64,000 bases of DNA. Source: Myotis daubentonii (Eukaryota; Chordata; Mammalia; Chiroptera; Vespertilionidae). The stretch is from NCBI RefSeq assembly GCF_963259705.1, contig NC_081840.1, forward strand, positions 115,309,074-115,373,073, read 5' to 3'. Position numbers and translations under genes: made by a program. Shown here piece by piece: positions 32,216 to 44,035 of the stretch. Position 1 is the first letter of the stretch. Each line of letters starts with the position of its first letter. The notes under the pieces were generated by a model. The model did no database searches. It saw only the letters and a program-made list of their open reading frames with translations, and was not told the DNA's origin.

Positions 32216-33460
32216 TGCTCTATAAGAAATACTTTTTTTTCTAGAAAAATCCACAAATATTTCTCTAGGGAATTAAGAATATTCTTAAGCAATTACTACT
32301 GTCTGATAGTTTAAGCACAGTATGCTAATGATTGAAGATTCTGTCAGTATTTTGTTTGAAACTATTTTCCTAGTAAATGTGTAATTTTAAAAGATTTGCT
32401 ATATTTTAAACTGAGATCTTTATAATGTCTCAGGGACTATTTAAATGTGAACACATATTTGTAGTACACATATATCAACTGAAGTTTAATTTTATTTGAA
32501 AATAAAACATGTCTACATATACACTTTAGCATTGCATAAAGGCTCTTCTGTACTCCAACAAATGATGTTTTATGCCCTAAACATATTGAAGAAAATTTGG
32601 GTGCAGTTCCGCAGATAGGCACTAGGCGGCACTCTTGTAAGGCAAACTCAGGCTTCCCTACTAAAAATGAGTCTGGGTTTTACTGGTAAAGTGAATCTTT
32701 CTAAGTTGCTTCTCTCATTTAGCAGTAAGATATTCAACCTGCTGAGCATGAGAAATGGAGAATAAATGATTTATTCAGATACTCTAAAAGAGACACTACA
32801 GGGAGCAATCTTAAAAATCCTATGAATGTAGGACTTAATGGGGCACCATATTCTGTAGAGTGGGCCCAGAAAACAAGGAATTTGGTGGAAGTGGGTAGTG
32901 CTCAGTCATTTTTTGAATATTTTAAGATCAGTACTTATAGGTATATCTTTAAAGCAATTTTTATTGTTTCCAGTTTGTGCTTCCCCAGTCAACTGATGCT
33001 GTGTGGACGGAATAGAAGAAGAAATGAGTGGGAGAGAGAATACCTAGCAACGCAGTTTGGGACTTTTCATTTTCCTCTCCATGCCCTTCATCAGCAGCTC
33101 CAGTTTTCAGAACAATTTAGTGCTGTCATTGAAGAGAGCGTCGGTTCAGGAGACCTGTCCTTGCCCAGCTCACCCACAGGCTGTGTGTCTTAGGGATCTT
33201 GAGGCTGTGCCGCTGATGAGAGAGGCATTCATTTCAACTTTCCTTCTCTCCCACTGCTACTTCATCCCTGGCTGATCTTCCTTCTCACTCTCCGGCCTGC
33301 CTCTCAGATGTGCCTAAGACTCTGTCTTCTGCAGTCAAATGGAATGGTCTTTTGTTGTTTGATTTTTTTTATTAATAATCATAGAAAAATTGTCACATAT
33401 TTTAAAGAGGTAAGGAGAAGAGGGAAAGCTTACTGAAGTAATCAAGCTAATTCTCAGTTT
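32216..33460. other. No gene recognised
   Basis: The 123-codon ORF at 32822-33193 has no domain I recognise. The rest is AT-rich. Confidence 0.4.
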
Positions 33461-33661
33461 TTTAAAAAATATACTTTATTGATTTTACAGAGAGGAAGGG
33501 AGAGGGATGAGAGAGTCAGAAACATCAATCATCTGCCTCCTGCACGCCCCCTACTGGGGATCGAGCCTGCAACCAAGGTATACGTCCTTGACCAGAATCA
33601 AACTCGGGAACTTTCAGTCCACAGGCAGATGCTCTATCTACTGAGCCAAACTGATTAGGGC
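33461..33661 (-). mobile_element. Ves SINE followed by a (GT)n tract
   Basis: Head 'ctactgagccaaactgatta' at the right end and A-tail at 33461-33475. A (GT)n microsatellite (33664-33710) adjoins the head, not the A-tail, so it was not seeded by the tail. Confidence 0.87.

Positions 33662-33663
<2 letters not shown>

Positions 33664-33710
<47 letters not shown>
33664..33710. repeat. (GT)n microsatellite
   Basis: About 23 uninterrupted GT units. Confidence 0.95.
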
Positions 33711-33713
<3 letters not shown>

Positions 33714-33804
33714 AACAGTGTTGGTATCCTGGGATCTCATATAGTAGTTTAGGTATAGGTATCTTGATATTAAGAAAGAATCTGTCAGTTGGATGATATT
33801 TTCT

Positions 33805-34010
33805 TTCTTTTAAAAAAATGTTTTATTGATTTTAGAGAGAGAGAGGAAGGGAGAAAGAGAGAGAAACATTGATGCGAGAGAACCATCCACCAACTGCCTC
33901 CTTCGTGACCCCTACTGGGGATCGAGCCCACAACCCAGGCATGGGCCTGACGAGGAACTGAACCTTTGACCTCTTGGTGCATGGGACAATGCCCACCCAG
34001 CTGAGGGTGG
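33805..34010 (-). mobile_element. Ves-related SINE, older subtype
   Basis: Duplication 'ttggatgatattttct' / 'ttggatgtcattttct' (33789-33804, 34011-34026). The head differs from the main type: it reads 'gtgcatgggacaatgc' where the main type has the GGATAGAGC A box. Confidence 0.85.
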
Positions 34011-34282
34011 TTGGATGTCATTTTCTATCCTGTCTCCTCACCCTCTCTGCACAGCTTGTGTAGTCTGCCGAGGATGCCAGGTCTATTTTTTACCCTCAGT
34101 GTTTGTTTTCTAGCCATCATCCATCTGTCCATTCATTCACCTACCTCCATCATCATGGCCCCTTTCTCTCAGTTGGTAAATGTGCCTCAGCGTATCTGAT
34201 GCATTCACTGCTCCAGGTGAGGCCTTTTTGAATTCAAGATAGGTTTTCTGACTTTCTAATTTTACTCTACACTCTACTTTCT

Positions 34283-34827
34283 TCATTTAAAAAATTGATT
34301 AAAATTCTTTATTGTTTAAAGTATTACATATGTCTCCTTTTCCCCCCATGGACCTCTCCCTGCCACTCCCATCCCCCAGCATAGGCCCTCACCCCCCTAC
34401 TGTCTGTGTCCATTGGTTATGCTCATATGCATGCATACAAGTCCTTTGGTTGGCCTCTTACCCGCCCCCCCCTCCCACATTCCCTCTGAGGTTTGATGGT
34501 CTGATGGATGCTTCTCTGTCTCTGGATCTGTTTTTGTTCATTAGTTTATGTTGTTCATTATATTCCACAAATGAGTGAGATCATGTGATATTTATCTTTC
34601 TCCGATTGGCTTATTTCACTTAGCATAATGCTCTCCAGTTCATCCATGCTGTTGCAAATGGTAAGAACTCCTTCTTTTTTTACCGCAGTCTAGTATTCCA
34701 TTGTGTGGATGTACCACAGTTTTTAAATCCACTCATCTGCTGATGGGCACTTAGGCTGTTTCTAAATCTTAGCTACGGTGAATTGTGCTGCTCTGAACAT
34801 GGGGGTGCATATATCCTTTCTGATTGG
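34283..34827 (-). mobile_element. L1 3' end, 5'-truncated, with target duplication
   Basis: Flanked by 'tctacactctactttct' (34266-34282) and 'tctacattctactttct' (34828-34844). It contains the 3' UTR and the last ~270 bp of ORF2 coding ('cttatttcacttagcataat'). A simple truncated insertion. Confidence 0.92.
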
Positions 34828-34844
34828 TCTACATTCTACTTTCT

Positions 34845-36826
34845 AAATATTATAGTCCCTTCCTCACGAAGTTAATCACCAAGAGACACAGAATACTCAC
34901 CTTTCCTGAGCCAAAAGAAAAATGAAATAGGAAAAAATATAAAGATGTGTACGTATTGTAAAGAATAATTTCAAAATTTGTAAAATTAGCATTGGAACAC
35001 ATTGGCCAAATTTCAGTTCTTTTCTAGCTGGGAGGATTGAAGGCATCATGTGCACCTTGCCCCGCCTCCCCTCTCCTATATCCTGTGCTAGATTCGAGTC
35101 CCTGGGAGTTTCCAAGCTTTCCAAGTAAAAGGGTGACTTGGAAGACAGGACGTGGGTTGAAGCAAAGGGGTTACTTCATTGCTTCTGGTTGTTGATTCTG
35201 AATGCACTTACTCCACCCACCCTTAGCTCAGAAAGCTTTAATTGCAAGGTTCGATGAAATTTTGCTGTTCTTTAGCTACTAAGAGAAGATGAGGCTCAGT
35301 AATGCTTAGGTGACAAAAAGATGTGCCCCAGCTTCATGCCTAACCCCTGAGTTTTGGTGACAGTAGGCAACGGTGCCACTTCTCTCTCCGTCTGAGTGCT
35401 TGCAATTTGAGCATCTGAGCCACAGTTTTTGATTCAGGCATTGATTTTGGAAGACCCCGTTAATATGCAAATATCTAAGAGGAGAAAATTATCCTCATTT
35501 TCTTTCACCTGTTAACAGGTTAGCTGATTGGAAAAATTTGTTGGCAGAGCACAAGGTCCTGGGAGAAAAACACCTTGAGAGGCAACGTTCTGACAGGGAA
35601 GGGAGAACCTCCTGGGCTGGGGTTCTTGCTTAGGACGGAGACAGGCTCCGAAGGAAACTGCACAAAGAGGTCTGGGGCCTGGAGGAGGCAAAGTAAGCCC
35701 TGGCAGGGAGATAGACTTGATCAAAGGCCAACCCTGTCAGCTGCACAGGCTGCCTGCTTCGCTTAGAGATGGGGCCAGAGGTGGCCATGCAAATGCTCAG
35801 CCTGCAGCACAGGCCTCCGGATGCCCGACAGGCTGCTCTTTCCCGTAAGCCTCAGCTCATTTTCCTCCCACCCTTGAATTCAGCAACAGTAGCGTCATCA
35901 GTACTTCCACATTCTCTCCTGCACTCCACCTCAGGAATTGGATGCTGCAAAGACATGGAGCTGTGCCAGGCAGCCCCGGGCCCAGCAGAGGTGCCCTCTG
36001 GTGCCTGTGCCTCTCTCACGGGACCTCTGAGCCTCATCTTGGGCTTTCCACCTGGAGGCATTTCATATGGGATTCCCACCAAGAAGCCAAAGATTCCATT
36101 CACGGGTTATTTTTCTTTGCAATTCTATCTCTCACAGCTGTGCAACTCATTTGGTCCTGGGGCTCTTGACTGGGCAGGACTTCTCCTGGGAGGTAAAAGA
36201 CAGTTTAATTAGAAAATGATCCCCTTGCCCATGGTGGTGATTATCATACTTCATCAAGGGGCACAGTCTTGACCCCTGTCCGCTCCCCATTTTCAGTGCT
36301 TGGCCAGAGACGCCAGTAATCTGATTCCCATGGCTGATGGCGGCTTACTTACTGCTCTCCCCACCCCCACCCCTTTAGCTGAAGGAAATGGTTCTGTGAA
36401 AAGCCTTTGCACAAGGCTTTAAACAGCTCCACAGCGCTTCAGGTAAGGTCAGAGAGAGAGTTTTTAGTGAGGATTTTATTAGCCCAAACTTTGAGGCTTT
36501 CATTGCATTTACCAGGAAATAGGGCCCTGGAAGCACATTCTCTCCAGGTGCCTCAGGTCACTGCTGTTGAAGTGCAGGGAGCCGGGGCCTTAGAATTCCT
36601 TCCTCTGAGTAAATGTAGTCAGCTGAAGGCGACACATTTTAAAGAGATGCAGCTCGAGTGTTTAAAAGATTAAGGTTGGGCTGAGCACAGTAGAGCATAG
36701 GGGCTGTGGGTCTGGGAACTGGCAGTCACAGGTCCTGCCTCAATCTTGCTTTTGTGACTTAGAGGCCATGTGCAGTGGCTTTGATTAAAATTTTTTTAAA
36801 ATTTATTTTTAATTTGTATTCTTCTT
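34845..36826. other. No gene or repeat recognised (~2 kb)
   Basis: The longest stretch in the window without an identifiable transposon. The ORFs at 35769-36212 and 36407-36673 lack recognisable domains. It could be unique non-coding DNA and is the best place to test for conservation. Confidence 0.45.
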
Positions 36827-37045
36827 AACTTTTAAAAAAATATGTTTTTATTTTCACAGAAGAAGGGAGAAGGAGAGAGAGATAGAAACATTAAGGATGA
36901 GAGAGAATCATTGATTGGCTGCCTCATGCGTGCCCTCTACTGGGGATCCAGCCTGCAACCCGGGCATGTGCACTGACCTGGAATGGAACCGTGACTTCCT
37001 GGTTCATGGGTCGATGCTCAATCATTGAGCTACACTAGCCAGTCT
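36827..37045 (-). mobile_element. Ves-related SINE, older subtype
   Basis: Ends 'catgggtcgatgctcaatcattgagctacactagccagtc' on the plus strand in sense of layout (head at right, about 37000-37045), with the body 'gagagaatcattgattggctg' in the middle. It stands tail-to-head with the next SINE. Confidence 0.82.
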
Positions 37046-37054
37046 ATTTTTAGT

Positions 37055-37262
37055 TTTTAAATTCATTTTTAGAGAGAGAGAAGACTGGGGGGAAAAAGGC
37101 AGAGAGAGAGGAAGAGAGGAAGAGAGAGAAACATGGATTTGTTGTTATGCTTATTTATGCATCCATTGGTTGCTTCTTGTATGTGCCCTGACTGAAGACT
37201 GAACCCACAACCTTGGCATATTGGGGACAACGCTCGAACCAACTGAGCTACCCGGCCAAAGC
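37055..37262 (-). mobile_element. Ves-related SINE, diverged
   Basis: Head 'aaccaactgagctacccggcc' at the right and a purine-rich GAGA body at 37070-37130. Only ~10 bp separate it from the preceding SINE, so one probably inserted into the other's A-tail. Confidence 0.78.
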
Positions 37263-37887
37263 TTAGCAAATTTTTTTATGGAAACTGCCTGGTTGTCTGT
37301 TGGCTCAAGCTGAATTCCACAAACAGCAACATAATATCCAGAGATACTCCTCTGCACTAGAGCTAGGACAGGGGCCCGCAGGAATGGCAGGGGTCCCTGG
37401 GGTCGGGGCCACTGAGGAAGCTCTTCCTCTTCCCCTCTGTACCCCAACATGCACAATCCCAGCCTGTAACAAGTCTCCATGCTCACAGTGTACTCCACAC
37501 AGTTCTGTGTTACCTTAACATACAGTCCTTTCCAAAAAGTAAGAAGTGGGTGGGGACCTGTGTGCAGGATATAATGTGTTCTAAATTTCTTGATGTTCTG
37601 GACATCTGGGTATCAGGACAAGGCCTTCAATTAAAATACAAATTCCCAATTTCTGTCATCCTGTGCGGTAGTTCGGGTCTCCTTTTTCAAGGAAAGAATT
37701 GGCAGTGGTCAAGGTAGCATGTTTTCAGAAGGCGAGGCTACCTGACTAAAAATATCTAAAAATATCTGCCTATCCTCCTCTCCATTATAGAATGTTGCAT
37801 TTGGGTAAAGGAATTGCTCGCTCTAGATCCTCATAAAAATTCTTAAACCTCTGAGAGGAAAAGACAGGTAGCTACTTATTAACACTA
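37263..37887. other. No gene recognised
   Basis: Short ORFs only, with no repeat identified. Confidence 0.4.
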
Positions 37888-38154
37888 CTAGAGGCCCGGC
37901 GCATGAAATTCGTGCACGGGTATGATCCCTAGACCTGGCCTGTGATCAGGGCCATCTTCCCAGCTGCCCGCAGCCAGCCCTGTCCCTGCCACCACCCACC
38001 CCAGGTTCCTTGTTTGTCATCAGCCAATCGAAATCTGCCGGCCAGGGAAAGGGACTGAGAGGTGGTCAGTGTGCCTCATAGTGACTGGTTGAGTGGTCAT
38101 TCTGGTCATTTGCCATTAGGGTCAATTTGCATATTATCCTTTTATTATATAGGA
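37888..38154 (-). mobile_element. Mini-Helitron, 267 bp
   Basis: CTAG at 37888-37891, hairpin gcgcatgaaattcgtgcac, and 5' end ...ttattatatagga at 38154 followed by T. Its 5' half shares 'gtgcctcatagtgactggtt' with Helitron 1 (20040-20070). Confidence 0.87.
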
Positions 38155-38328
38155 TAGAGGCCCAGTGCATGGGTGGGGGCCAGCTGGCCTGCCCTGATGG
38201 GGGCCCCGGATCAGGGTGGGGGTCCCCCATGGGGGGTGGGGCCGGCCAGGCCAAGGGCTGTGGTTGTTCTGGTCTCTGGTCATTCTGGTCGTCCTCCATT
38301 TCGGTTGCTGGGCTTTTATTATATAGGA
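38155..38328 (-). mobile_element. Mini-Helitron, 174 bp, abutting the previous one
   Basis: Begins 'tagaggcccagtgcatggg' (3' end, CTAG reduced to TAG and hairpin partly lost) and ends ...ttattatatagga at 38328. It has two TTCTGGTC words (38267-38274, 38283-38290) near its 5' end. Confidence 0.78.
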
Positions 38329-38934
38329 TAGTCTGAATTAGTTGTGCTAGTAACTTTCTAATGGCAGCTAGGTGAGGGCTTATAGGGAGAGGGGGACGTT
38401 GTAGGTGAGTTGGTGCATGTGTGGCTCTGTGTGTGTTGGGGGAGTGGGAGAAGGTGAGGAGGGTCCAGAGTACCTGGGTTGGGGGGGGGTCAGTTGCTCA
38501 AAGACAACTTCTTTCTCTGTTGTGGTTTCCTCAGAGCACTCTTTCTTTGGCATTGACACTGGCCAGGGGTCACAAGCCATTGTGGTTTCTCCCAATTTAA
38601 TGCTAACGCAGTTACCGAGCAATGTAGCCAAGTAATTAGAGAGACCCAATTGGAAGCGTTTCAGTGCATCTACTCTCTTCCTACTGTAAAATGACCTTAG
38701 AGCTTACTAATTGTGCTGTCTTCTCAGAGCTTTTCATTTTTTTGCTTGTAAGTGTATCAGTTATTTTTGTTTGAAGCTTTTTGGCAGGGGGGCAGTAAGA
38801 GAAAAATCTCACTTCTATGAAAGACTTGAGTTTTTTTGTAATCTTTTCCTAGGAGAGTATCTTAGTGCAGGGGTCCAGGCTGGTAGTAGCTGGGACCCAC
38901 CAGCATCCAGTTGTTAAAATATTGGTAAACTTTG
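38329..38934. other. No gene recognised
   Basis: No named repeat and no credible ORF. Confidence 0.4.
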
Positions 38935-39141
38935 AAAAATATATATTTTTATTGATTTCAGAGAGGAAGGGCAGGAGATAGAAACACCAATGATGAGAGA
39001 GAATCATTGATAGTTGCCTCCTGCATGCCCCCTACTGGGGATCGAGCCCGCAACCTGGACATATGCCCTTGCCCAGAATTGAACCCGGGACCCTTCAATC
39101 AACAGGCTGACACTCTATCCACTGAGCCAAACCAGCTAGGG
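38935..39141 (-). mobile_element. Ves SINE
   Basis: A-tail at 38935-38955 and head 'ccactgagccaaaccagcta' at the right end. A hAT element inserted exactly at its head: the SINE's terminal 'agctaggg' was duplicated. Confidence 0.9.
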
Positions 39142-39535
39142 CAGTGGTCGGCAAACCGTGGCTCTTGAGCCACATGCGGCTCTTTGGCCCCTTGAGTGTG
39201 GCTCTTCCACAAAATACCACGTGCGGGCGTGCACATACAGTGCGATTAAAACTTTGTGGCCCATGTGCAGAAGTCGGTTTTCGGAAAGGATAGACAAAAC
39301 AAGTATACAAGATGAGTGTGGATGGGAGAGTTGGAAGGGGTCGACCTCAGCGAACCTACCTCAATCAGATTGAGGACGTTTTTAGCAAAGGCCAACTTAA
39401 GAGTACCCTAATTAAGTTAATAACAATGTACCTACCTATATAGTTTAAGTTTAAAAAATTTGGCTCTCAAAAGAAATTTCAATCGTTGTATTGTTGATAT
39501 TTGGCTCTGTTGACTAATGAGTTTGCCGACCACTG
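39142..39535. mobile_element. Non-autonomous hAT element, 394 bp
   Basis: Perfect 15-bp terminal inverted repeats (CAGTGGTCGGCAAAC / GTTTGCCGACCACTG) and target copies 'agctaggg' (39134-39141) and 'agctagga' (39536-39543). The interior may hold a remnant of a longer parent but shows no transposase motif. Confidence 0.92.
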
Positions 39536-39641
39536 AGCTAGGATGTCAGTGGTTGGAGTTAGCTGCTTCCCTGAAGCTCTTGACACCAGCCCTTCCAGCC
39601 CTTCATCTGGAAGTCCCCTTTCCCCAATGAAAGGGTTAACA

Positions 39642-39854
39642 CAGCGGTTCTCAACCTGTGGGTCACGACCCCTTTGAGGGTCGAACGACCCTTTCACAGG
39701 GGTCGCCTAAGACCATCCGGCATATCAGATATTTACATTACGATTCATAACAGTAGCAACATTACAGTTATGAAGTAGCAACAAAAATAATTTTATGGTT
39801 GGGGGTCACAACATGAGGAACTGTATTAAAGGGCCAGAAGGTTGAGAACCACTG
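39642..39854 (+). mobile_element. SPIN-type non-autonomous hAT element
   Basis: The left end reads CAGCGGTTCTCAACCTGTGG, then GTCACGACCCCTTTGAGGG and 'ggtcgcctaagaccatc', matching the 5' sequence of SPIN elements as I know it. The right end is GGTTGAGAACCACTG. An 8-bp duplication is not evident. The interior of ~150 bp is non-coding. Confidence 0.88.
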
Positions 39855-39983
39855 GAACAGCTGGTCCACAGGAGGCCTCCCAGCCTGCACACTGTGCTGC
39901 CATGGAAGCTTCTGGGGAGTGGTGTTTGTGACTCCCTCCTTTCCTTGCTAACATTATTTTTTAAATGCCAGTCACATCATAAT

Positions 39984-40208
39984 CCAGGGGTCTGCAAATC
40001 TGGCCTGTGGGGCATAGCTAGCCACCTCCCTATGTTTGTAAAAATCAATAAAGAAAAAGAAAAGGTTTTATTGGGCAGAGCCACGTCCACTGTTCCGGTT
40101 GCCTTCATCCTGCAAGGGCGGAGTTAAGTCATTGCAGCTGAGGCTCTGTGGCCCACAAAGCCTGAGATATTTATCACCTGGCCCTTGCAGAGAAAGCTAG
40201 CCCACCCC
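39984..40208. mobile_element. Old hAT element, diverged
   Basis: Starts CAGGGGTCTGCAAATCTGGCC, contains 'ggttttattgggcagagcca' and 'gcccacaaagcctgagatat', and ends near 'agctagcccacccc'. These are hallmarks of a widespread eutherian non-autonomous hAT. The termini are eroded. Confidence 0.65.
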
Positions 40209-41200
40209 GGCTAACCCACCCCCAGGCTAGCAGCTGGGCGGAGGCCTTTGCTTGCTGACCGTTCTGGAGACGTGGCAGTACCACCTGGGCAGGCAAGGAG
40301 CCTCTTGTTTTCCTGACTTTGATCCCTCCCTTGGCCCCCCCTGTCCCATGTCCTGCTTCACTCTACTGCCTTTAGTCGGTGAAAAAGGTAATAAAGAAAG
40401 GGGAGATGGCAACTGGTTTTTGTTTTTTAAACAAATGTCAAAAAACCCTATGAGTATGTCTGATATTTTTAAAAAAATGTTGGTGGTTTTCCATTTACAT
40501 GGAGTTTTATGTGGTTCAGAAAGCCCATCTGTAATCCATTTGAGTTAAAGTCCCATTTGTCACTGCTGTCAGGATGGTAAAATATATTTGAAACCTTTTT
40601 GCTTTAAGGAAAATAGAAGGCTTCGCTGCACTTGACATTGAGCTGAAGACTTGCCACTCTCAGAGAAATGTCAGTTCTGAGAAAGTCCTGAGCAAAATGA
40701 GAGCTGGACAAAATAATCACCCTGGTAAGAGGGTTTTGCTCTTTGCTTCAACAGAATCCATTTCCCCCAAAAGTCTGTGGGTTCCTAAAACAACCACAAG
40801 CCTTGAGAGGGTTAGGGTCAGCGTAGCCAGCACTAGCAGCCTTGACTTCACTTATCTGCTTGATGGAGGGATCAGTAGCAAGAACAGTCAAAATGGCAGA
40901 GAACCCAGGAGGCAGTTCCATTTAGCTCTGGGAGATGTTTTGTAGTCATTTTAGAATAAAGATCTTATTTACTTAGGTAAAAATGGTAAATCACTATTAA
41001 AAAAGCTCATCAATATAGAAGAGTACAATGAAGCAAAAAGAGAATTCTAAATCCCTGTTTTCACGTTTGAGAAAGTGTTTCTGAAGTTCTGGTGCCCCTT
41101 AAATTGCAGCCTTTTAAAGACCCATGTTGAAGGAGCAGGAAACCTGGCTACTTTACTCAAGGTCTCCTGGGCACCCCGCCTCCTTGGCTGCCGTCTTCTT
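40209..41200. other. No gene recognised
   Basis: ORFs at 40252-40548 and 40697-40945 show no domain. Confidence 0.4.
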
Positions 41201-41204
41201 CTTC

Positions 41205-41420
41205 TTCTTTTTTAAAAATTACTTATTGTTTAAATTATTACATATAGTATTGCATATGTCTCCTTTCCCCCCATTGACTTCTCCCCGGCCAGCCCCACCC
41301 CCTAGCACAAGCCCTCACCCCCCCAGTGTCTGTGTCCATCGGTTATGCTATATGCCTGTACACAAGTCCTTTGGTGGATCTCTCCCCCCTCCCCCACCGG
41401 CCTTCCCGCTGAAGTTGCCT
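41205..41420 (-). mobile_element. L1 3' end, short
   Basis: 'attattacatatagtattgc', 'ggttatgctatatgcctgta' and the C-rich block match the L1 3' UTR. Possible short duplication around 'ttgccttcctct'/'ctgccgtcttct', not convincing. Confidence 0.8.
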
Positions 41421-42343
41421 TCCTCTGTTCTGAGGAGGAACGCAGGGCTGTCAGAGAGGTGACTGCATCAGAAAAGCGGCATCCCCGCATGCTCTTGCTT
41501 TCTCTGCAGCAAAGGAATGGTTGCTTTGGTTGCAAAGGTAACTTTTCAGCCTTTCTCCTCAGTCAATTAAGAAAAGATCCTGTTTGGTCCATCCATGGGT
41601 TTAGGACTTTAGGTGCTCAGATCAGAAGATGATGAAAAAGTGGCTGCCGAGACGCAAGCTTGGGGCAGTAGCTTCACTGGAGAAGATGAGCCCCTGCTGC
41701 AGCCGCGCTGCCCACTGGTCTGCGGTGGTGGCCAGCGCGGCTGTCCAGGCACAGACGCCAAGGTGGCAGCGCTTCAGGTGAAGCTGCTTTCAATCTCCAG
41801 GTAACCCCACTGTGCCCGACGGCTCCGAAGCTCTTCTCAGGCAGTCTTTGTGCTGTGTTATTGCTTCTCTAATGTCTTATGTCATGTCCTTTCCCCACTT
41901 GCTACCATCCACCCACTCTTTTTCTTAGATTTTCTACCCATGTGGTAGAGAAAAGAGAAAGTCAAGAAGAGAAGGGTGGAGGGAATGGGGTATTGGAAAC
42001 ATCAGAGGATGGCAGTGACCATACAGACCTTTAAAACAAAAAAGAAAAAAGGGAATAAAAGAGAAAACAAAAGAAAGAAGATATAAACATAATCATTTTA
42101 AGAGACAAAGAAATAAGTTCACACACAGACACACACCCCTTACCTAACTGGTTTTTCTTCCTTTACATATTTGGTAATACAAATGATCATTTTTTTATTA
42201 CATGGTAATTAGTTATAAACAAAAGTTATTCATAAAGACTATTGGGTTAGGCTTATTTTTGCAAAACTAGATTAATTTTTTTTAATTTGAAAAAAAGAAG
42301 TGCATATAATAGGCTTATTATAACTATCCTAAGATAGTTTCTC
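41421..42343. other. No gene confirmed; one GC-rich open stretch
   Basis: The 63-codon ORF at 41613-41804 sits in a GC-rich island-like patch ending at a splice-donor-like CTCCAGGTAACC. No family match by eye. The rest is A-rich. Confidence 0.35.
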
Positions 42344-42364
42344 AGGAGCTGTCTCAGAATTATT

Positions 42365-42596
42365 TTTTATTTTTTATTTTTTTATTGCTTAAAGTATTAC
42401 AAAGGGTATTACATATGTGTCCATTTTCCCCCCCCTGCCCTTGACAGTCCCCTAGCTTCCCCTATCCCCCAGTGTCTTATGTCCATTGGTTATGCTTATA
42501 TGCATGCATACAAGTCCTTTGGTTGATCTCTTACCCCCCTCCCTCCTGCCCCCCAACCCTCCCCAGCCTTCCCGCTGCAGTTTGACAATCTGTTTG
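42365..42596 (-). mobile_element. L1 3' end, 5'-truncated, with 21-bp target duplication
   Basis: An exact 21-bp duplication containing 'gagctgtctcagaattatt' lies at 42344-42364 and 42597-42617. The body is close to the 3' UTR at 1005-1230, so both derive from the same young L1 lineage. Confidence 0.95.
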
Positions 42597-42767
42597 AGGA
42601 GCTGTCTCAGAATTATTGAGGGCCTCAGAATCTTCAGGGAAATCTGAAGAAATCGGCATATTTTATACCAGTAGGTCATTTTCTTTCTCTGAATATGAAG
42701 TTTTTATGTGGAAAAGAGTTGGCTTTTTTTTTTTTTAAAGAGTGAGCTTACTAAAAAAATAAGAAAA

Positions 42768-42770
<3 letters not shown>

Positions 42771-42806
<36 letters not shown>
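42771..42806. repeat. (GT)n microsatellite
   Basis: Eighteen GT units. Confidence 0.95.
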
Positions 42807-42807
<1 letters not shown>

Positions 42808-42899
42808 CCCTTCCTTTCCTGTTTCCACCTAGGAATCCATTCTGCGTGCTGCCTGTCTTCTTTCCCCACTCCTCTTCCTTCCTTTTTCTCTTTCTTTCT

Positions 42900-44035
42900 T
42901 TTTAAAAAATTGTTGACAGTATTACAGTTGTCCCCTCTTTGCCCCCATCTCTCATTGCCCCCACCCACCCGAACTGTACGCCACTCCAGGCCTTCCCCAC
43001 ACTATTGTCTGTGTACATGGGTTATGCATATACGCACATACGTTCTTTGGTTAATCTCTTCCTGTTCCCGCCCACTCCCCTTCCCTTCTGAGATCTGTTC
43101 GTCTGTCCCATGCATCCACGCTTCTGGAATTATTTTGTTCGTCAGTTTATTTTGTGGATTAGATTCCACATATAAGTGAGATCATGTGATACTTGTCTTT
43201 CTCTGACTGGTTTATTTCACTTAGCATGATACTCTCCAGGTCTCTCCATGCTGCCTCAAAGGGTAGGAGATCCTTCATTTTAACAGCTGCATGGTATTCC
43301 ATTGTGTAAATGTACCACAGCTTTTTTTTTTTTTTATCTACTGATCTATTGATGGACACATAGATTGCTCCATATCTTGGCTATTGTAAATAATGCTGCT
43401 ATGAACATAGGGGTGCATATACTCTTTCTGATTGGTGTTTTGGGATTCTTAGGATATATTCCCAGAAGTGGGATCACTGGGTCAAATGGCAATTCCATTT
43501 TTTAAATTTATTTTAAAATATATTTTTATTGATTTCAAAGAGTAAGGGAGAGGGAAAAAGAGATAGAAACATCAATGATGAGAGAGAATCATGGATCGGC
43601 TGCCTCCTGCATGCCCAACTACTGGGGATTAAGCCCACTAGCTAGGCATGTGCTCTTGACCTGAATTGAAACCAGGACCCTTCAGCCACAGGCCGACACT
43701 CCATCCACTGAGCCAAAGAGGCTAGGGCGGCAGTTCCATTTTTAATTTTTTGAGGAAACTCCATACTGTTTACCATAGTGACTACACCAGTCTGCATTCC
43801 CACCAGCAGTGAACTAGTCTTTTCTTTTCTCCACATTCCCCTCAGCACTTGTTTGTTGATTTGTTGATGGTAGCCATTCTGACAGGTGTGAGGTGATATC
43901 TCATTGTCCTTTTATTTTGCATGTCTCTGATTAGTGATGGTGAGCATTTTTTCATATGTCTCTTGGCCATCTGTATGTTCTCTTTGGAGAAGTGTCTATT
44001 CAGGTCCTTAGGCTTTTAATTGGTTTGTCTTCCTA
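42900..44035 (-). mobile_element. L1 3' end of an older subfamily, split by a SINE
   Basis: 3' UTR at 42900-43130, then ORF2 C-terminal coding on the minus strand ('cttatttcacttagcatgat'-type text near 43210 onward), resuming after the SINE to 44035. Frame breaks are frequent. Confidence 0.85.
43503..43728 (-). mobile_element. Ves SINE inside the L1
   Basis: Duplication 'ggcaattccattttt' / 'ggcagttccattttt' (43488-43502, 43729-43743). The head reads 'ccactgagccaaagaggcta'. Confidence 0.92.

Noticed and set aside
35769..36212. 147-codon plus-strand ORF as a gene
   Set aside because: No domain or homology is recognised, and overlapping ORFs on the other strand are as long as expected for GC-rich DNA.
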